Part shown: one piece after another, positions 12,571 through 20,346 of the stretch
How the letters are laid out: every line of letters begins with the position of its first letter
Numbering within the stretch: the first letter of the stretch is position 1
Origin: Lachnospiraceae bacterium
GTDB taxonomy: Bacteria; Bacillota; Clostridia; Lachnospirales; Lachnospiraceae
Length of the DNA: 20,346 nucleotides
Direction: 5' to 3'
Assembly: GCA_900766915.1 (NCBI GenBank)
Contig: CAAFXE010000040.1
Location: 1-20,346 of the forward strand
Notes under the pieces: model-generated
The model's database searches: none
What the model was told of the DNA's origin: nothing
The model's input: only the letters and a program-made list of their open reading frames with translations
Made by a program: the position numbers and the translations under genes

Positions 12571-15201
12571 TCATTTAGCACATTTCCTCTGAATAAGCTT
12601 TACAAGCTCTACAAGCGGGAAAACAGACATTGCCAACGCAATAGCTACAAGATATTCTCCAAAGCTTACCGCTGTAAATCCAAATGCATTTGCAAGGAGG
12701 GGTATTTCACATACGGAAGTTGTTAAAAGTAACGCCACAATTGCAGAAATATTTAGCAGCAAATTCTGCCCTTTTAAGGAAAACAGGGTTCCCCTCTGGC
12801 TACGCATATTAAAGCTATGTACAATTTCCGCTATGGAAAGCGTCAAAAATGCCATTGTCATGCCGTCACTTGAATTTACGATCTCCCATACGCCGGATTC
12901 CATATAGTGACCAATAAAATAAGAAGCAAGCGTTACTGCGGAAAGTAGAATCCCCTGATAGGCAATATCGATACCGAGGCCTCCTGAAAAAATACTACTT
13001 TTTGAATCCCTTGGCCGACGATTCATAATTCCTTTTTCTGCCCGTTCCATGCCCAGCGCCAAAGCGGGGAAGCAATCCGTAATCAGATTGATCCACAACA
13101 GATGTACTGGCTCCAGTATCGTAAAACCAAGGATCGTTGCCATAAAAATACTAATTACTTCACTCATATTGGAGCCAAGTAAAAACTGTATCGCTTTCCG
13201 GATATTGTCGTAAATCCGTCTGCCTTCCTCCACCGCGCCGACAATAGTAGCAAAATTATCGTCTGCTAATACCATATCCGCTGCGTTTTTAGTGACATCG
13301 GTGCCTGTAATTCCCATACCAACGCCAATGTCTGCCGTCTTGATGGATGGCGCATCATTCACACCGTCGCCCGTCATCGCTGTAATATATCCGGCATTCT
13401 GCCAAGCTGTCACAATACGTGTTTTATGTTCCGGCTGAACCCTTGCGTACACGGAGATATTCACAAAGTCAGCGGCAAACTCCTCATCGCTCATGTCATC
13501 AAGCTGGGAACCCGTAATGGCTTTTTGGTTTTCACCCAATATACCAAGCTCCTTTGCAATGGCTGTGGCCGTGTCAATGTGATCGCCGGTAATCATAATG
13601 GGGCGAACACCCGCCTGATAACATTCCTCAATAGCTGATTTTACTTCCGGGCGGATGGGATCAATCATACCGGTCAATCCGACAAACACCAGTTCCTTTT
13701 CACAATCTTCGGAAGAAATACTGACAGGCAGGGTATCCCACTGACGAAAAGCGGCGCACAGAACACGCAAGGCTTTGTCTGCCATGGATTTGTTGGCCTG
13801 TAATATTTCTTTTCTGTCAATTTCCTCAATCGGAACAATCTTACCATCCTGATAGATAAAGGCGCAACGTTTCAACACCTCATCCGGTGCACCCTTTGTG
13901 TACTGAATTACATGAGCATCGGCTCTATGAAAGGTAGACATCATTTTTCGTCCGGAATCAAAGGGGATCTCAGCAACGCGGGGCGCGGATTCGTTTAACA
14001 CGATCTTGTAAACTCCATTATCCAATGCCCATCTCACCAACGCCGCCTCTGTCGGCTCGCCGATTACATGGTTATTCTCATCTGCTGTGGCGTCAGAACA
14101 CAAAGCCATAATTTTCGCTGTCATATTCAGATCACCATAATGTTCCGTAACTGTCATTTTATTTTGCGTAAGGGTACCGGTCTTGTCCGAGCAAATAATC
14201 TGTGCGCAACCAAGGGTCTCAACCGCTGTAAGCTTACGAATAATTGCGTTTCGCTTTGACATATTGGTAACACCGATGGAAAGCACAACTGTAACGACAG
14301 CAGCCAATCCCTCGGGAATTGCCGCCACCGCCAAAGAAACTGCGATCATAAAGGAATGAACCACCACATCCGCCGTAAAGCTTCCAGCCCTAAGCATCTG
14401 CACAGCAAAAATTAACATGCAGATTCCCAAAACCAGCTTTGTCAGAACCTTTGACAATTCGTTTAACTTACGCTGAAGAGGCGTTTCGCTCTCTTTTGCA
14501 GCAGCAATTGCACCGGCTATCTTGCCCATTTCAGTATCCATACCGGTTACGGTGGCAACAAAGCTGCCACGTCCACATACCACTGTAGAACCCATGTATA
14601 CCATGTTTTTTCGATCACCCAATGGCACATCTTTGCTGCCCTCACGCAAATTGATCTCATCTATCAATTTATTTACGGGAACAGATTCCCCCGTCAAAGC
14701 GGATTCTTCAATCGTAAGTCCCGCATTTTCAATGAGACGTCCGTCAGCTGGAATGGCATCGCCCGCCTCCAAAAGTACCACATCACCGGGAACGATTTCC
14801 TCACTGGGAATAACTTTTATTTTTCCGTCACGCATCAACTTTGAAGTGGCTGCTGACATTGCCTGCAAAGCTTCAATTGCTTTCTCGGCTTTGTTCTCCT
14901 GATAAACTCCGAGGAGAGCATTTACAATGACAACAAGCAGTATAATAATTACATCTGTAAAGCTTTCACCCTCACATATAGCTAATACTGCACTTACAAA
15001 CGCGGCTACAAGAAGAACGAGAATCATTGGATCAATTAGCTGCATTAGGAACCGCTTGAAAAGAGAATCCTTTTTTGCTGCCTGTAATTTGTTTTTTCCG
15101 TTTTTCTCAAGCCGGACAGATGCTTCTTCCGAACTGAGTCCGCTTTTCTGCGATTTAAGTTCCGCTAGCACCTTTTCCGGTGAGCTATCGTAAAATCTCA
15201 T
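12571..15201 (-). CDS. P2A-type (SERCA/PMCA-like) cation ATPase, probably Mn2+/Ca2+ efflux
   Basis: An 876-residue P-type ATPase with the standard order: N-terminal cation-ATPase domain, helices 1-2 (~55-100), actuator TGES (170-173), helix 4 PEGL (296-299), phosphorylated Asp339 in DKTGT, nucleotide-domain KGAPD (436-440), hinge TGDGVND (610-616) and six C-terminal helices. Ion-site residues match SERCA: Glu297 in helix 4, Asn678/Glu681 in helix 5, and Asn705, Thr708, Asp709 in helix 6, so site II is complete. Homologues are usually called calcium pumps. However, the gene lies 36 bp downstream of mntP with no terminator between, in a unit led by a manganese riboswitch, which favours Mn2+ export (inference). 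ATG 15201 has AAGGAG at 8-nt spacing. A strong terminator follows. It is a separate lineage from the TGEA-type ATPase at 3069-5486. Confidence 0.95.
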   Translation of the reverse strand: MRFYDSSPEKVLAELKSQKSGLSSEEASVRLEKNGKNKLQAAKKDSLFKRFLMQLIDPMILVLLVAAFVSAVLAICEGESFTDVIIILLVVIVNALLGVYQENKAEKAIEALQAMSAATSKLMRDGKIKVIPSEEIVPGDVVLLEAGDAIPADGRLIENAGLTIEESALTGESVPVNKLIDEINLREGSKDVPLGDRKNMVYMGSTVVCGRGSFVATVTGMDTEMGKIAGAIAAAKESETPLQRKLNELSKVLTKLVLGICMLIFAVQMLRAGSFTADVVVHSFMIAVSLAVAAIPEGLAAVVTVVLSIGVTNMSKRNAIIRKLTAVETLGCAQIICSDKTGTLTQNKMTVTEHYGDLNMTAKIMALCSDATADENNHVIGEPTEAALVRWALDNGVYKIVLNESAPRVAEIPFDSGRKMMSTFHRADAHVIQYTKGAPDEVLKRCAFIYQDGKIVPIEEIDRKEILQANKSMADKALRVLCAAFRQWDTLPVSISSEDCEKELVFVGLTGMIDPIRPEVKSAIEECYQAGVRPIMITGDHIDTATAIAKELGILGENQKAITGSQLDDMSDEEFAADFVNISVYARVQPEHKTRIVTAWQNAGYITAMTGDGVNDAPSIKTADIGVGMGITGTDVTKNAADMVLADDNFATIVGAVEEGRRIYDNIRKAIQFLLGSNMSEVISIFMATILGFTILEPVHLLWINLITDCFPALALGMERAEKGIMNRRPRDSKSSIFSGGLGIDIAYQGILLSAVTLASYFIGHYMESGVWEIVNSSDGMTMAFLTLSIAEIVHSFNMRSQRGTLFSLKGQNLLLNISAIVALLLTTSVCEIPLLANAFGFTAVSFGEYLVAIALAMSVFPLVELVKLIQRKCAK

Positions 15202-15237
15202 GTTATGTGCTCCTTTTCTTGTGTTTATTTTTCTGTG

Positions 15238-15828
15238 TTAAAGAATATCGAAATGTTCCAGAATAATCTTCAAGCCAATTAAAATTAAAATAAGACCACC
15301 GGCAAATTCTGCTTTTGTCTTGTATCGGTTACCGAATGTACTACCCATTCTTACTCCCAGACAGGAAAGCATGAAAGTAATAATTCCAATGAGCCCGACC
15401 GCAAACAAAGTATTTCCCATATTTCCTACATGAGCTAATACCTCGACCGGTACACATGCAAAAGTAACTCCAACGGCAAGAGCATCTATACTGGTCGCAA
15501 TTGCCATAAGGAACATTGTTTTAACATCAGTTGACGGAGAAGTTTCCTCTTCTTTTTTTGACATTGCCTCCCGAATCATATTGCCACCGATGAATGCCAG
15601 CAGTGTGAAACCAATCCACGGAGCGATTGTTTCGACATACTTTTCAAAATTTGCTCCAAGCAAATATCCTATAAGCGGCATCAATGCCTGAAATCCGCCA
15701 AACCACAGCCCACATACAGACGCCTTTTTAAAATCAGCTTTCTCCATTGCAAGACCTTTACAAACTGAGACAGCAAAGGCATCCATAGAAAGACCGATTG
15801 CTAGAAGCAGTAATTCAACAATTCCCAT
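15238..15828 (-). CDS. mntP: Manganese efflux pump MntP
   Basis: A 196-residue membrane protein with six predicted helices arranged as two homologous halves, each with the signature acidic motif of MntP (old name DUF204): LSMDAFAVS with Asp16 in helix 1 and TSIDALAVG with Asp115 in helix 4. MntP exports Mn2+ from the cytoplasm. A longer frame begins at 15864, but those codons fall in the riboswitch terminator; ATG 15828 is preceded by AGGAGGG at 8-nt spacing and is the right start. A yybP-ykoY-type manganese riboswitch with an intrinsic terminator lies directly upstream, as known for mntP in other bacteria, so expression should rise with Mn2+. The P2A-type ATPase gene follows after 36 bp. Confidence 0.96.
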   Translation of the reverse strand: MGIVELLLLAIGLSMDAFAVSVCKGLAMEKADFKKASVCGLWFGGFQALMPLIGYLLGANFEKYVETIAPWIGFTLLAFIGGNMIREAMSKKEEETSPSTDVKTMFLMAIATSIDALAVGVTFACVPVEVLAHVGNMGNTLFAVGLIGIITFMLSCLGVRMGSTFGNRYKTKAEFAGGLILILIGLKIILEHFDIL

Positions 15829-15845
15829 ATCTGTATCCCTCCTGT

Positions 15846-15882
15846 AAAAAAAGCAGTCAGACACATTGCTGTATCTGACTGC
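15846..15882 (-). terminator. Riboswitch expression-platform terminator upstream of mntP
   Basis: A 13-bp stem (15853-15865 with 15870-15882; one G-U pair) with a 4-nt loop is followed by seven T on the minus strand and ends just before the mntP ribosome binding site. It is an intrinsic terminator in the leader. Nine bases of its 5' arm and loop (15866-15874) are an exact complement of a leader segment at 15906-15914, giving a candidate antiterminator. Confidence 0.9.
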
Positions 15883-15902
15883 GTATCTATAAAAACGAAA
15901 CG

Positions 15903-15930
15903 CACATACAGCAAAATTTTGCTATGTGTG
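15903..15930 (-). promoter_or_regulatory. Middle hairpin of the mntP leader (candidate antiterminator switch)
   Basis: A long imperfect palindrome centred on AGCAAAA/TTTTGCT lies between the aptamer and the terminator. Its 3' arm on the RNA contains UUGCUGUAU, which can pair exactly with the AUACAGCAA in the terminator stem. Folding of this hairpin and of the antiterminator are mutually exclusive. Confidence 0.6.
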
Positions 15931-16012
15931 AGTCTCGTCATTTAAGATATACCAGACTTTCGTCAGGATGTTGATATACCGCATCGCAAGATGCCGACTA
16001 CTCCCTCATGAT
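15926..16012 (-). ncRNA. yybP-ykoY (manganese) riboswitch aptamer
   Basis: On the minus strand the leader contains the hallmarks of this class: GAGGGAGTAG at the 5' side (15998-16007), a short hairpin TCGGCATC-TTGC-GATGC, then TATATCAACATCCTG with the conserved CAACAT loop, a GACGAAAGTC hairpin, the pairing strand GGTATATC, and a closing ACGAGACTCA. These aptamers bind Mn2+ through two loops brought together and turn on Mn efflux genes. Position directly before mntP agrees. The boundaries are approximate because I folded it by eye. Confidence 0.85.
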
Positions 16013-16050
16013 ATAATGCACCTGCCGGCACATATCTTCTGTTTTTTATT

Positions 16051-16079
16051 ATGATAACAGCTTGCCTGCTATCTGTAAA
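16051..16079 (-). promoter_or_regulatory. Promoter of the mntP-ATPase operon (TTTACA-17-TATCAT)
   Basis: Minus-strand -35 TTTACA (16074-16079) and -10 TATCAT (16051-16056) with 17-bp spacing. The start would be near 16043, giving a leader of about 215 nt that carries the riboswitch and terminator. The rest of 16080-16230 is AT-rich with no gene I can support. Confidence 0.6.
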
Positions 16080-16239
16080 TGGAGAGTTTATATGAATTCC
16101 TCAATTTCGTAGAAAAAGTCGATTTTCCTCAAATATTGAAGAGATATTAATAGGAGAATTTCTCTTGTTTGCTCAAATTCACAATAATTTTAATGTTTCA
16201 CAGTTGCTTTCTGATTTCAAAAAGTATATGTTTTATATA

Positions 16240-16257
16240 AAGGTAATATTTTACCTT
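16240..16257. promoter_or_regulatory. Palindrome upstream of the 83-aa gene (operator candidate)
   Basis: AAGGTAA and TTACCTT form perfect 7-bp arms around TATT. The site follows an AT-rich TATATAAA stretch (16233-16240) that could serve as a -10 element, and it lies 36 bp before the start codon. That position suits a repressor site. Confidence 0.45.
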
Positions 16258-16292
16258 GTACATACCCATTTCACTGTTCCGGAGGTGTAAAA

Positions 16293-16544
16293 ATGAAGAA
16301 AAATTATGAAACCGCAAAATCCTGTGAAGGGCCCGCTAAAATGATTGCCAAAATCGGCGTATGCCTTGCTGTCATTTACACTGCGTATAAGGTGGTTATC
16401 CTAATTCATCAGCATATCGGTGAATTCAAATGTCCTTTTAAGACGAAAGCGGTTGAAGCCAGCTCGGAAGACAGCGATGGTAGCTTTTCTGATTCAGAAA
16501 ATGAAGAAGAAAACAAGGATACTTCCGATCATGCTGATGAATAA
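16293..16544 (+). CDS. Single-pass membrane protein with acidic tail (83 aa), unknown function
   Basis: I do not recognise this family. It is the only gene on the plus strand. The 83-residue product has a short Lys-rich N terminus, one membrane helix (~21-39, from KIGVCLAVIY into a VVILI segment), then a Cys-Pro-Phe turn and a tail (~56-83) made mostly of Ser, Glu and Asp. A strong GGAGGTG ribosome binding site lies 5 nt before the ATG, a palindrome lies upstream, and a long hairpin starts 5 bp after the stop. These flanks support a real, independently regulated gene. It stands between the mntP leader, which points away from it, and the MMPL-associated heptad gene, which converges on it. The acidic tail could bind cations or a partner, but that is speculation. 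Confidence 0.78.
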   Translation: MKKNYETAKSCEGPAKMIAKIGVCLAVIYTAYKVVILIHQHIGEFKCPFKTKAVEASSEDSDGSFSDSENEEENKDTSDHADE

Positions 16545-16548
16545 CCTC

Positions 16549-16589
16549 CAAAGAGCCAAGGGTAAGTGAAACTTGCCCTTGGCTCTTTG
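16549..16589 (+). terminator. Long hairpin after the 83-aa gene
   Basis: A perfect 14-bp stem (16549-16562 with 16576-16589), extended inward by four more pairs including one G-T, closes a very small loop. It begins 5 bp after the stop codon of the plus-strand gene and lies downstream of the converging heptad gene. There is no clear U-tract on either strand, so termination is probable but not certain. The following 16590-16706 shows nothing I can support as a gene. Confidence 0.55.
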
Positions 16590-16706
16590 ATGATATCCCA
16601 GATAAATAAAAGACGAGATAAATGTGTATCGGAGGTCATTGCCATCCAACAGTTATATGTCGCTGAGGCTGTTTTCAAGCAAACGTAAACCTTTTCCTTA
16701 TATGAT

Positions 16707-18854
16707 TTATTTTACTTTAATAGAATCGGTGCGATATATAAACTTTACCTGACCGTCCATATCATCTGAAATACCTGAGAAAGATTTGTAATCCTTTGAA
16801 ACATCCGCAGTAGCTTTGACTCTGGTGAACAATCCGCCGAGATCTCCGTCCACAGCATCGACAAGCTTCTGAACACCCTGTTCGTTAAACTCTTTCAGGC
16901 CATCGGATAATTTCATTGCGCCGTCACGCAGTGCTGTAACTCCATCTACAAGAGCAGGAGCGCCGTTCTTCAACGTGAGAATTCCATTGTACAGTTCATT
17001 CATGCCGGCATATAATTCTGCTGTTCCTGCTTTCAGCTGAGCAGCACCTACATTCAGTGCATCTGCACCATTTTTAGCCGAAGCTACACCGGCGGTATAC
17101 TGGCTAAGTCCGGTATAGAAAGTGTTATAGCTGTCAAGCTGCTCCTTAAGAGCAGATATAGAAGCTGCACCGGACTTCGCCTGTTCAAGAGCTGCTGTGA
17201 TCTGCGCCTGTACTTCGGCAGAATTCATATTTTGTTCGATCAGAAGTTTAACTTGTTCTTCGGTTTTTGCAGCAATCGTTTTTTGGATGTCCTCTGACTT
17301 CATCTGTGTATTCACATTTGCCTCAATTGTTGCCTTTACTGTTTCTGACTCCATTTGAGCGTCAATAACAGCGGTGATCTGAGCCTGCTGTTCCGCGGTA
17401 ATCATACCCGCATTAACAGCTGCTTCATACTGATCTTTTGTCATACCTTGGGATGCCAGGACCTGTGTTTTCACGTTCTCACGGACAGCCTCTGAAACCT
17501 TATCGGCAACCTGTTCTTTCACAGCAGCTGTTACACCTGCAGTAATTGTATCCTTCTGCTCATTGACGGCCGTCGTTACTTCTTGCAATGCGACTGCCTG
17601 TGCCTGTTTTGCCACATTGGTTGTATCAAGAGAGGCAATGACTTCATTTAAGGTGCTTGCATAGTTCTCGATTGTCAGCTTCGGTACACTCAGTCCTGCC
17701 GTTGCAAGCTGCGTATTAGCCATGTTCAGAAGTGAATCAAATACCTGCTTGGAGCCAGCGTTCAGAGTATCATTGTTGGCTGTCAACTGCCCGAGCCCCT
17801 CGGTTAACTGCTTTGCACCGTTAGCAAGGTCTGCGGCGCCGTTATCCAGATCGCCTGCGCCGACCTTTAGCTTTGCAGCCCCGTCCGCCAGTTGATTGAT
17901 TCCGTTTACAAGCTCTCCGGATTTATCCAGAAGAGTACACAGACCGTCATAAAGCTGTGAAGAACCGTCCATAAGCTGATCCATGGCATCTGTAAGTTCG
18001 CCCAAAGAATCGGACAGATCATCCACAGAATCAAGTTCATCCGTATTCAGCCGGTTGAATATGTCGTTTGTGGCAATCGTAGCTGTATTGGTCATTTCAA
18101 AATTTTTTACATCAGCGGTGATTTCCACATAATCAGGTATTTCAAACTTTTCTTTATCTACATTCAGATTGCTTTGCAGTCCGGGAAAAGCAATTCCGGC
18201 AATGATCGTACGGTCACCGTCATTGATCAGTTTTCCGTTTGATACATCCACATTGGCGAATATGTCGTTATCCAGTATCATCCCGGTTATCATAGCAAAG
18301 GGAACATATATTTTTTCTTGCTTGCCATCGATGTCTACCGTTTCATACTGATTATTCTTATAATCAAAACGGATGGTTACCTTGCCGCTTTTTCCCGCAA
18401 GCTCTTCGGGAGAGATGCTTTTTCCATCCAGCTTATAGGAAACGCTGAGATTTACGGGGAGTTCCTTTTCAATATTGCCCTGATAATATATGTCATTGCC
18501 CTGTGCGTCCCATACCCGCATATTGTCGCCGTTCATGGTATAGGACTCATCGCCCTTGATATTTTCTACATTTGTCAGCTCCGATTTATCAGAGAACGAA
18601 TTACTGCCAACTGAATTTTTGATCCAGTCGCTGACGATGATCTTTTCGACGCTTCCGTCTGCACTGGCCAAAACATAAACGGTTTCATCTTTCACAAGCT
18701 CGGCTTCATTTTCAGCGGCGAGTAAAGCCGGCTTTTCTTCTGGTTGTTCCTGTTCTTTTCCGGATGTCATGGCGAAGACGGTAGCGCCGACGCCTCCTAA
18801 AAGTACCGTGCAGCAAAGAATGGCTGCCAGCGGTTTCTTTATTTTGCTATTCAT
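16707..18854 (-). CDS. Secreted Leu/Gly heptad-repeat protein of an MMPL transporter system (YhgE/Pip-related)
   Basis: A 715-residue exported protein. Residues 1-29 form a signal peptide or anchor (KIKK then a hydrophobic core). Residues ~55-260 are a beta-rich N-terminal domain with VYVLASADGSVEKIIVSDW (59-77). Two blocks of X-X-X-Leu-X-X-Gly heptads follow (~281-356 and ~584-655), the type found in YhgE/Pip phage-infection-protein relatives; units include QLADGAAKL and QLTEGLGQL. Between them (~415-560) lies a Gln/Ala/Glu-rich coiled coil. Unlike YhgE/Pip there are no C-terminal membrane helices. The start at 18854 has AGGAGGT about 10 nt upstream. It lies 60 bp after an MMPL-family transporter gene, a pairing common in Bacillota, so it is probably the extracellular partner of that transporter. 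The cargo is unknown. Confidence 0.85.
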   Translation of the reverse strand: MNSKIKKPLAAILCCTVLLGGVGATVFAMTSGKEQEQPEEKPALLAAENEAELVKDETVYVLASADGSVEKIIVSDWIKNSVGSNSFSDKSELTNVENIKGDESYTMNGDNMRVWDAQGNDIYYQGNIEKELPVNLSVSYKLDGKSISPEELAGKSGKVTIRFDYKNNQYETVDIDGKQEKIYVPFAMITGMILDNDIFANVDVSNGKLINDGDRTIIAGIAFPGLQSNLNVDKEKFEIPDYVEITADVKNFEMTNTATIATNDIFNRLNTDELDSVDDLSDSLGELTDAMDQLMDGSSQLYDGLCTLLDKSGELVNGINQLADGAAKLKVGAGDLDNGAADLANGAKQLTEGLGQLTANNDTLNAGSKQVFDSLLNMANTQLATAGLSVPKLTIENYASTLNEVIASLDTTNVAKQAQAVALQEVTTAVNEQKDTITAGVTAAVKEQVADKVSEAVRENVKTQVLASQGMTKDQYEAAVNAGMITAEQQAQITAVIDAQMESETVKATIEANVNTQMKSEDIQKTIAAKTEEQVKLLIEQNMNSAEVQAQITAALEQAKSGAASISALKEQLDSYNTFYTGLSQYTAGVASAKNGADALNVGAAQLKAGTAELYAGMNELYNGILTLKNGAPALVDGVTALRDGAMKLSDGLKEFNEQGVQKLVDAVDGDLGGLFTRVKATADVSKDYKSFSGISDDMDGQVKFIYRTDSIKVK

Positions 18855-18914
18855 TATAAAATTACCTCCTGATAAGTAATACTCGGTATTTAGGCAAATA
18901 CAGGCTTCATAACA

Positions 18915-20346
18915 TCAAACCTGCATTTCGAATTTTTGGGATACGGTTTCGTTAGGTACTGTTGGATCTTTTGGGGCATCCGGACCTTTGGGCGGAAGTT
19001 TTCCTCTTTTCTTCATGCCAAAGGTCGTTGCACAGATCAGTTTGTCACAGAGCATAAGCAGTGACGGAAGAATAAAGATTACACACAGCATACTTACCAC
19101 AGCGCCTCTTGCCATCAGCATACACATTGAACTGATGATATCGATATCCGAGTAAACGGCCACGCCGAAGGTTGCAGCGAAAAGACCCATACCGGAAACG
19201 ATAATTGATGGGATAGAAGCTGCAAGAGCAGTTGAAACGCTGTGTCGCTTATCGTTCCCTGCAATACGCTCCGATTTATATCTGGTAGTCATGAGTATTG
19301 CATAGTCAACTGTTGCACCAAGCTGAATAGTGCTGATGCAGATCGGTGCGATAAACGGCAGGGACTGACCGAGATAATGCGGGAGTCCGAGATTGATAAA
19401 GATAGCAAGCTCAATAACCGATATGAGAATAAACGGCAGTGAAAAGCTCTTTTCTACAAAGGCTATGATAATAAAGATAGCAATAATTGAAACGGCATTA
19501 ACAACCTGGAAGTCGCGGTCGGTGGTCTCAATCATATCCTTCATACAGGGCGCTTCACCGATCAGCATACCCGTTTCATCATATTTTTTCAGTATTGTAT
19601 TTAAGCTGTTTATCTGATCGTTTACATCATCGCTTGCGACCTTGTACTCTGAGTTAATCAGCAACAGCTCCCATTTGTCGCTTTCCAGAATTTCCCTAAC
19701 GCTCTCCGGAAGTATCTCTTCCGGTACGCGGCTGCCGAGAACAGATTCCAGACCAAGCACGTATTTCACGCCGTCCACCTGCTCCATTTCACCGATCATG
19801 CTCCGAACGGATTTGGATGGTACGCTGGAATCCACCAAAATCATATGCGTGGACGCGATATCAAAATCGTCGGACAACTTGGAATTGGCTATCACATATT
19901 CCATGTCCTTCGGCAAGCATTCGCCCATATCGTAATAGACTTCATCGTTTGTCTTGTTATATCCATACAGTGCAGGTGTAATCAGCAAGGCAAAAATGAC
20001 GAGAAAGACGGGAAATACTTTTGTGACGCCTTTGGCAAACTTTGTCATATTCGGGATAATCGAGCGATGCTTTGTTTTCTGCAAGGGCTTATCAAATACA
20101 AGGATCAATGCCGGAAGTACTGTCACACAGCCGATAACGCCGAGAATTACACCCTTTGCCATAACGATTCCCAGATCACGTCCGAGCGTGAATGTCATAA
20201 AACAAAGCGCGGCAAATCCGGCAACCGTTGTAATCGAGCTTCCTACAACCGAGGTGAGTGTTTGCTTAATGGCAACCGCCATAGCGTCTTTATGATCGCT
20301 GTACTTCTCTCTTTGCTCATTGTAGCTGTGCCACAGGAATATGGAA
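18915..20346 (-). CDS. MMPL/RND family transporter (partial, N-terminus beyond window)
   Basis: The frame stays open to the right edge, so the ATG at 20282 is an internal Met and the true start lies outside. The visible 476 residues begin with SIFLWHSY, matching the end of the first sterol-sensing-like helix bundle of MMPL proteins, then SSITTVAGFAALCFMTF and more helices, an extracellular domain (~130-260 of the visible part), and a second bundle with the conserved QLGATVDYAILMTTRYKSER-type segment. The C-terminus is cytoplasmic and Pro/Lys-rich. MMPL transporters are proton-driven exporters of lipids, peptides or drugs. The heptad-repeat gene follows after 60 bp in the same direction, indicating one operon. 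Confidence 0.92.
   Translation of the reverse strand, partial: SIFLWHSYNEQREKYSDHKDAMAVAIKQTLTSVVGSSITTVAGFAALCFMTFTLGRDLGIVMAKGVILGVIGCVTVLPALILVFDKPLQKTKHRSIIPNMTKFAKGVTKVFPVFLVIFALLITPALYGYNKTNDEVYYDMGECLPKDMEYVIANSKLSDDFDIASTHMILVDSSVPSKSVRSMIGEMEQVDGVKYVLGLESVLGSRVPEEILPESVREILESDKWELLLINSEYKVASDDVNDQINSLNTILKKYDETGMLIGEAPCMKDMIETTDRDFQVVNAVSIIAIFIIIAFVEKSFSLPFILISVIELAIFINLGLPHYLGQSLPFIAPICISTIQLGATVDYAILMTTRYKSERIAGNDKRHSVSTALAASIPSIIVSGMGLFAATFGVAVYSDIDIISSMCMLMARGAVVSMLCVIFILPSLLMLCDKLICATTFGMKKRGKLPPKGPDAPKDPTVPNETVSQKFEMQV

Noticed and set aside
16079..16150. Possible 23-codon plus-strand gene starting MESLYEFLNF
   Set aside because: No ribosome binding site, and it overlaps the -35 of the mntP promoter; too short to support.
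16622..16666. 14-codon Cys/His-rich mini frame starting MCIGGHCH
   Set aside because: No ribosome binding site at a useful distance and no context; likely chance.
1..20346. CRISPR arrays, insertion sequences, integrases, tRNA or rRNA genes
   Set aside because: None seen on either strand; the repeats found are local hairpins or protein-level heptads.

Overview
The window looks like a chromosomal segment of a low-to-moderate GC Bacillota, most likely a gut-type Clostridia. This rests on near-perfect AGGAGG ribosome binding sites before almost every gene, U-tract terminators, a yybP-ykoY-type manganese riboswitch, and an MMPL transporter paired with a Leu/Gly heptad-repeat secreted protein. The genus cannot be named from sequence alone. 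All genes but one are read on the minus strand (right to left). There are no tRNA, rRNA, phage, IS or CRISPR features.

Right to left. (1) 18915-20346 is the C-terminal part of an MMPL/RND-type transporter that enters from outside the window, followed by a 715-residue secreted heptad-repeat protein (16707-18854). (2) 16293-16544 is a lone plus-strand gene for an 83-residue single-pass membrane protein, with its own palindrome upstream and a long hairpin downstream. (3) 12571-16079 is a manganese-homeostasis transcription unit: promoter, yybP-ykoY aptamer, terminator platform, mntP, then a P2A-type (SERCA-like) cation ATPase and a strong terminator. (4) 12198-12530 is a genomic scar: an intact promoter and palindrome, the first ~40 codons of an ArsR-family regulator, and directly fused to it the last ~46 codons of a decayed cdsA (phosphatidate cytidylyltransferase). 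The same promoter probably now drives a GT8 glycosyltransferase and a TetR-family regulator. (5) 6872-10522 is a compact four-gene operon: radical SAM enzyme with a SPASM-like C terminus, S-adenosylmethionine synthetase (metK), an unrecognised 90-residue membrane protein and an HdeD/DUF308 membrane protein, closed by a terminator. (6) 1-6722 is a second compact operon: a CDP-alcohol phosphatidyltransferase fused to a VTT/DedA membrane domain, a CtpE-like P-type ATPase, a patatin-like lipase, and an ABC transporter (ATPase and permease in one chain) that runs off the left edge.

The shared theme is the cell membrane: phospholipid head-group synthesis fused to a probable lipid scramblase/flippase domain, a patatin lipase, a cdsA remnant, acid-stress-type membrane proteins, cation pumps and large exporters. 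The best candidate for an undescribed system is the radical SAM-metK-90 aa-HdeD operon beside the phosphatidyltransferase-VTT operon. A membrane-lipid or envelope-stress modification role is plausible, but that is inference from gene neighbourhood and not shown by sequence.
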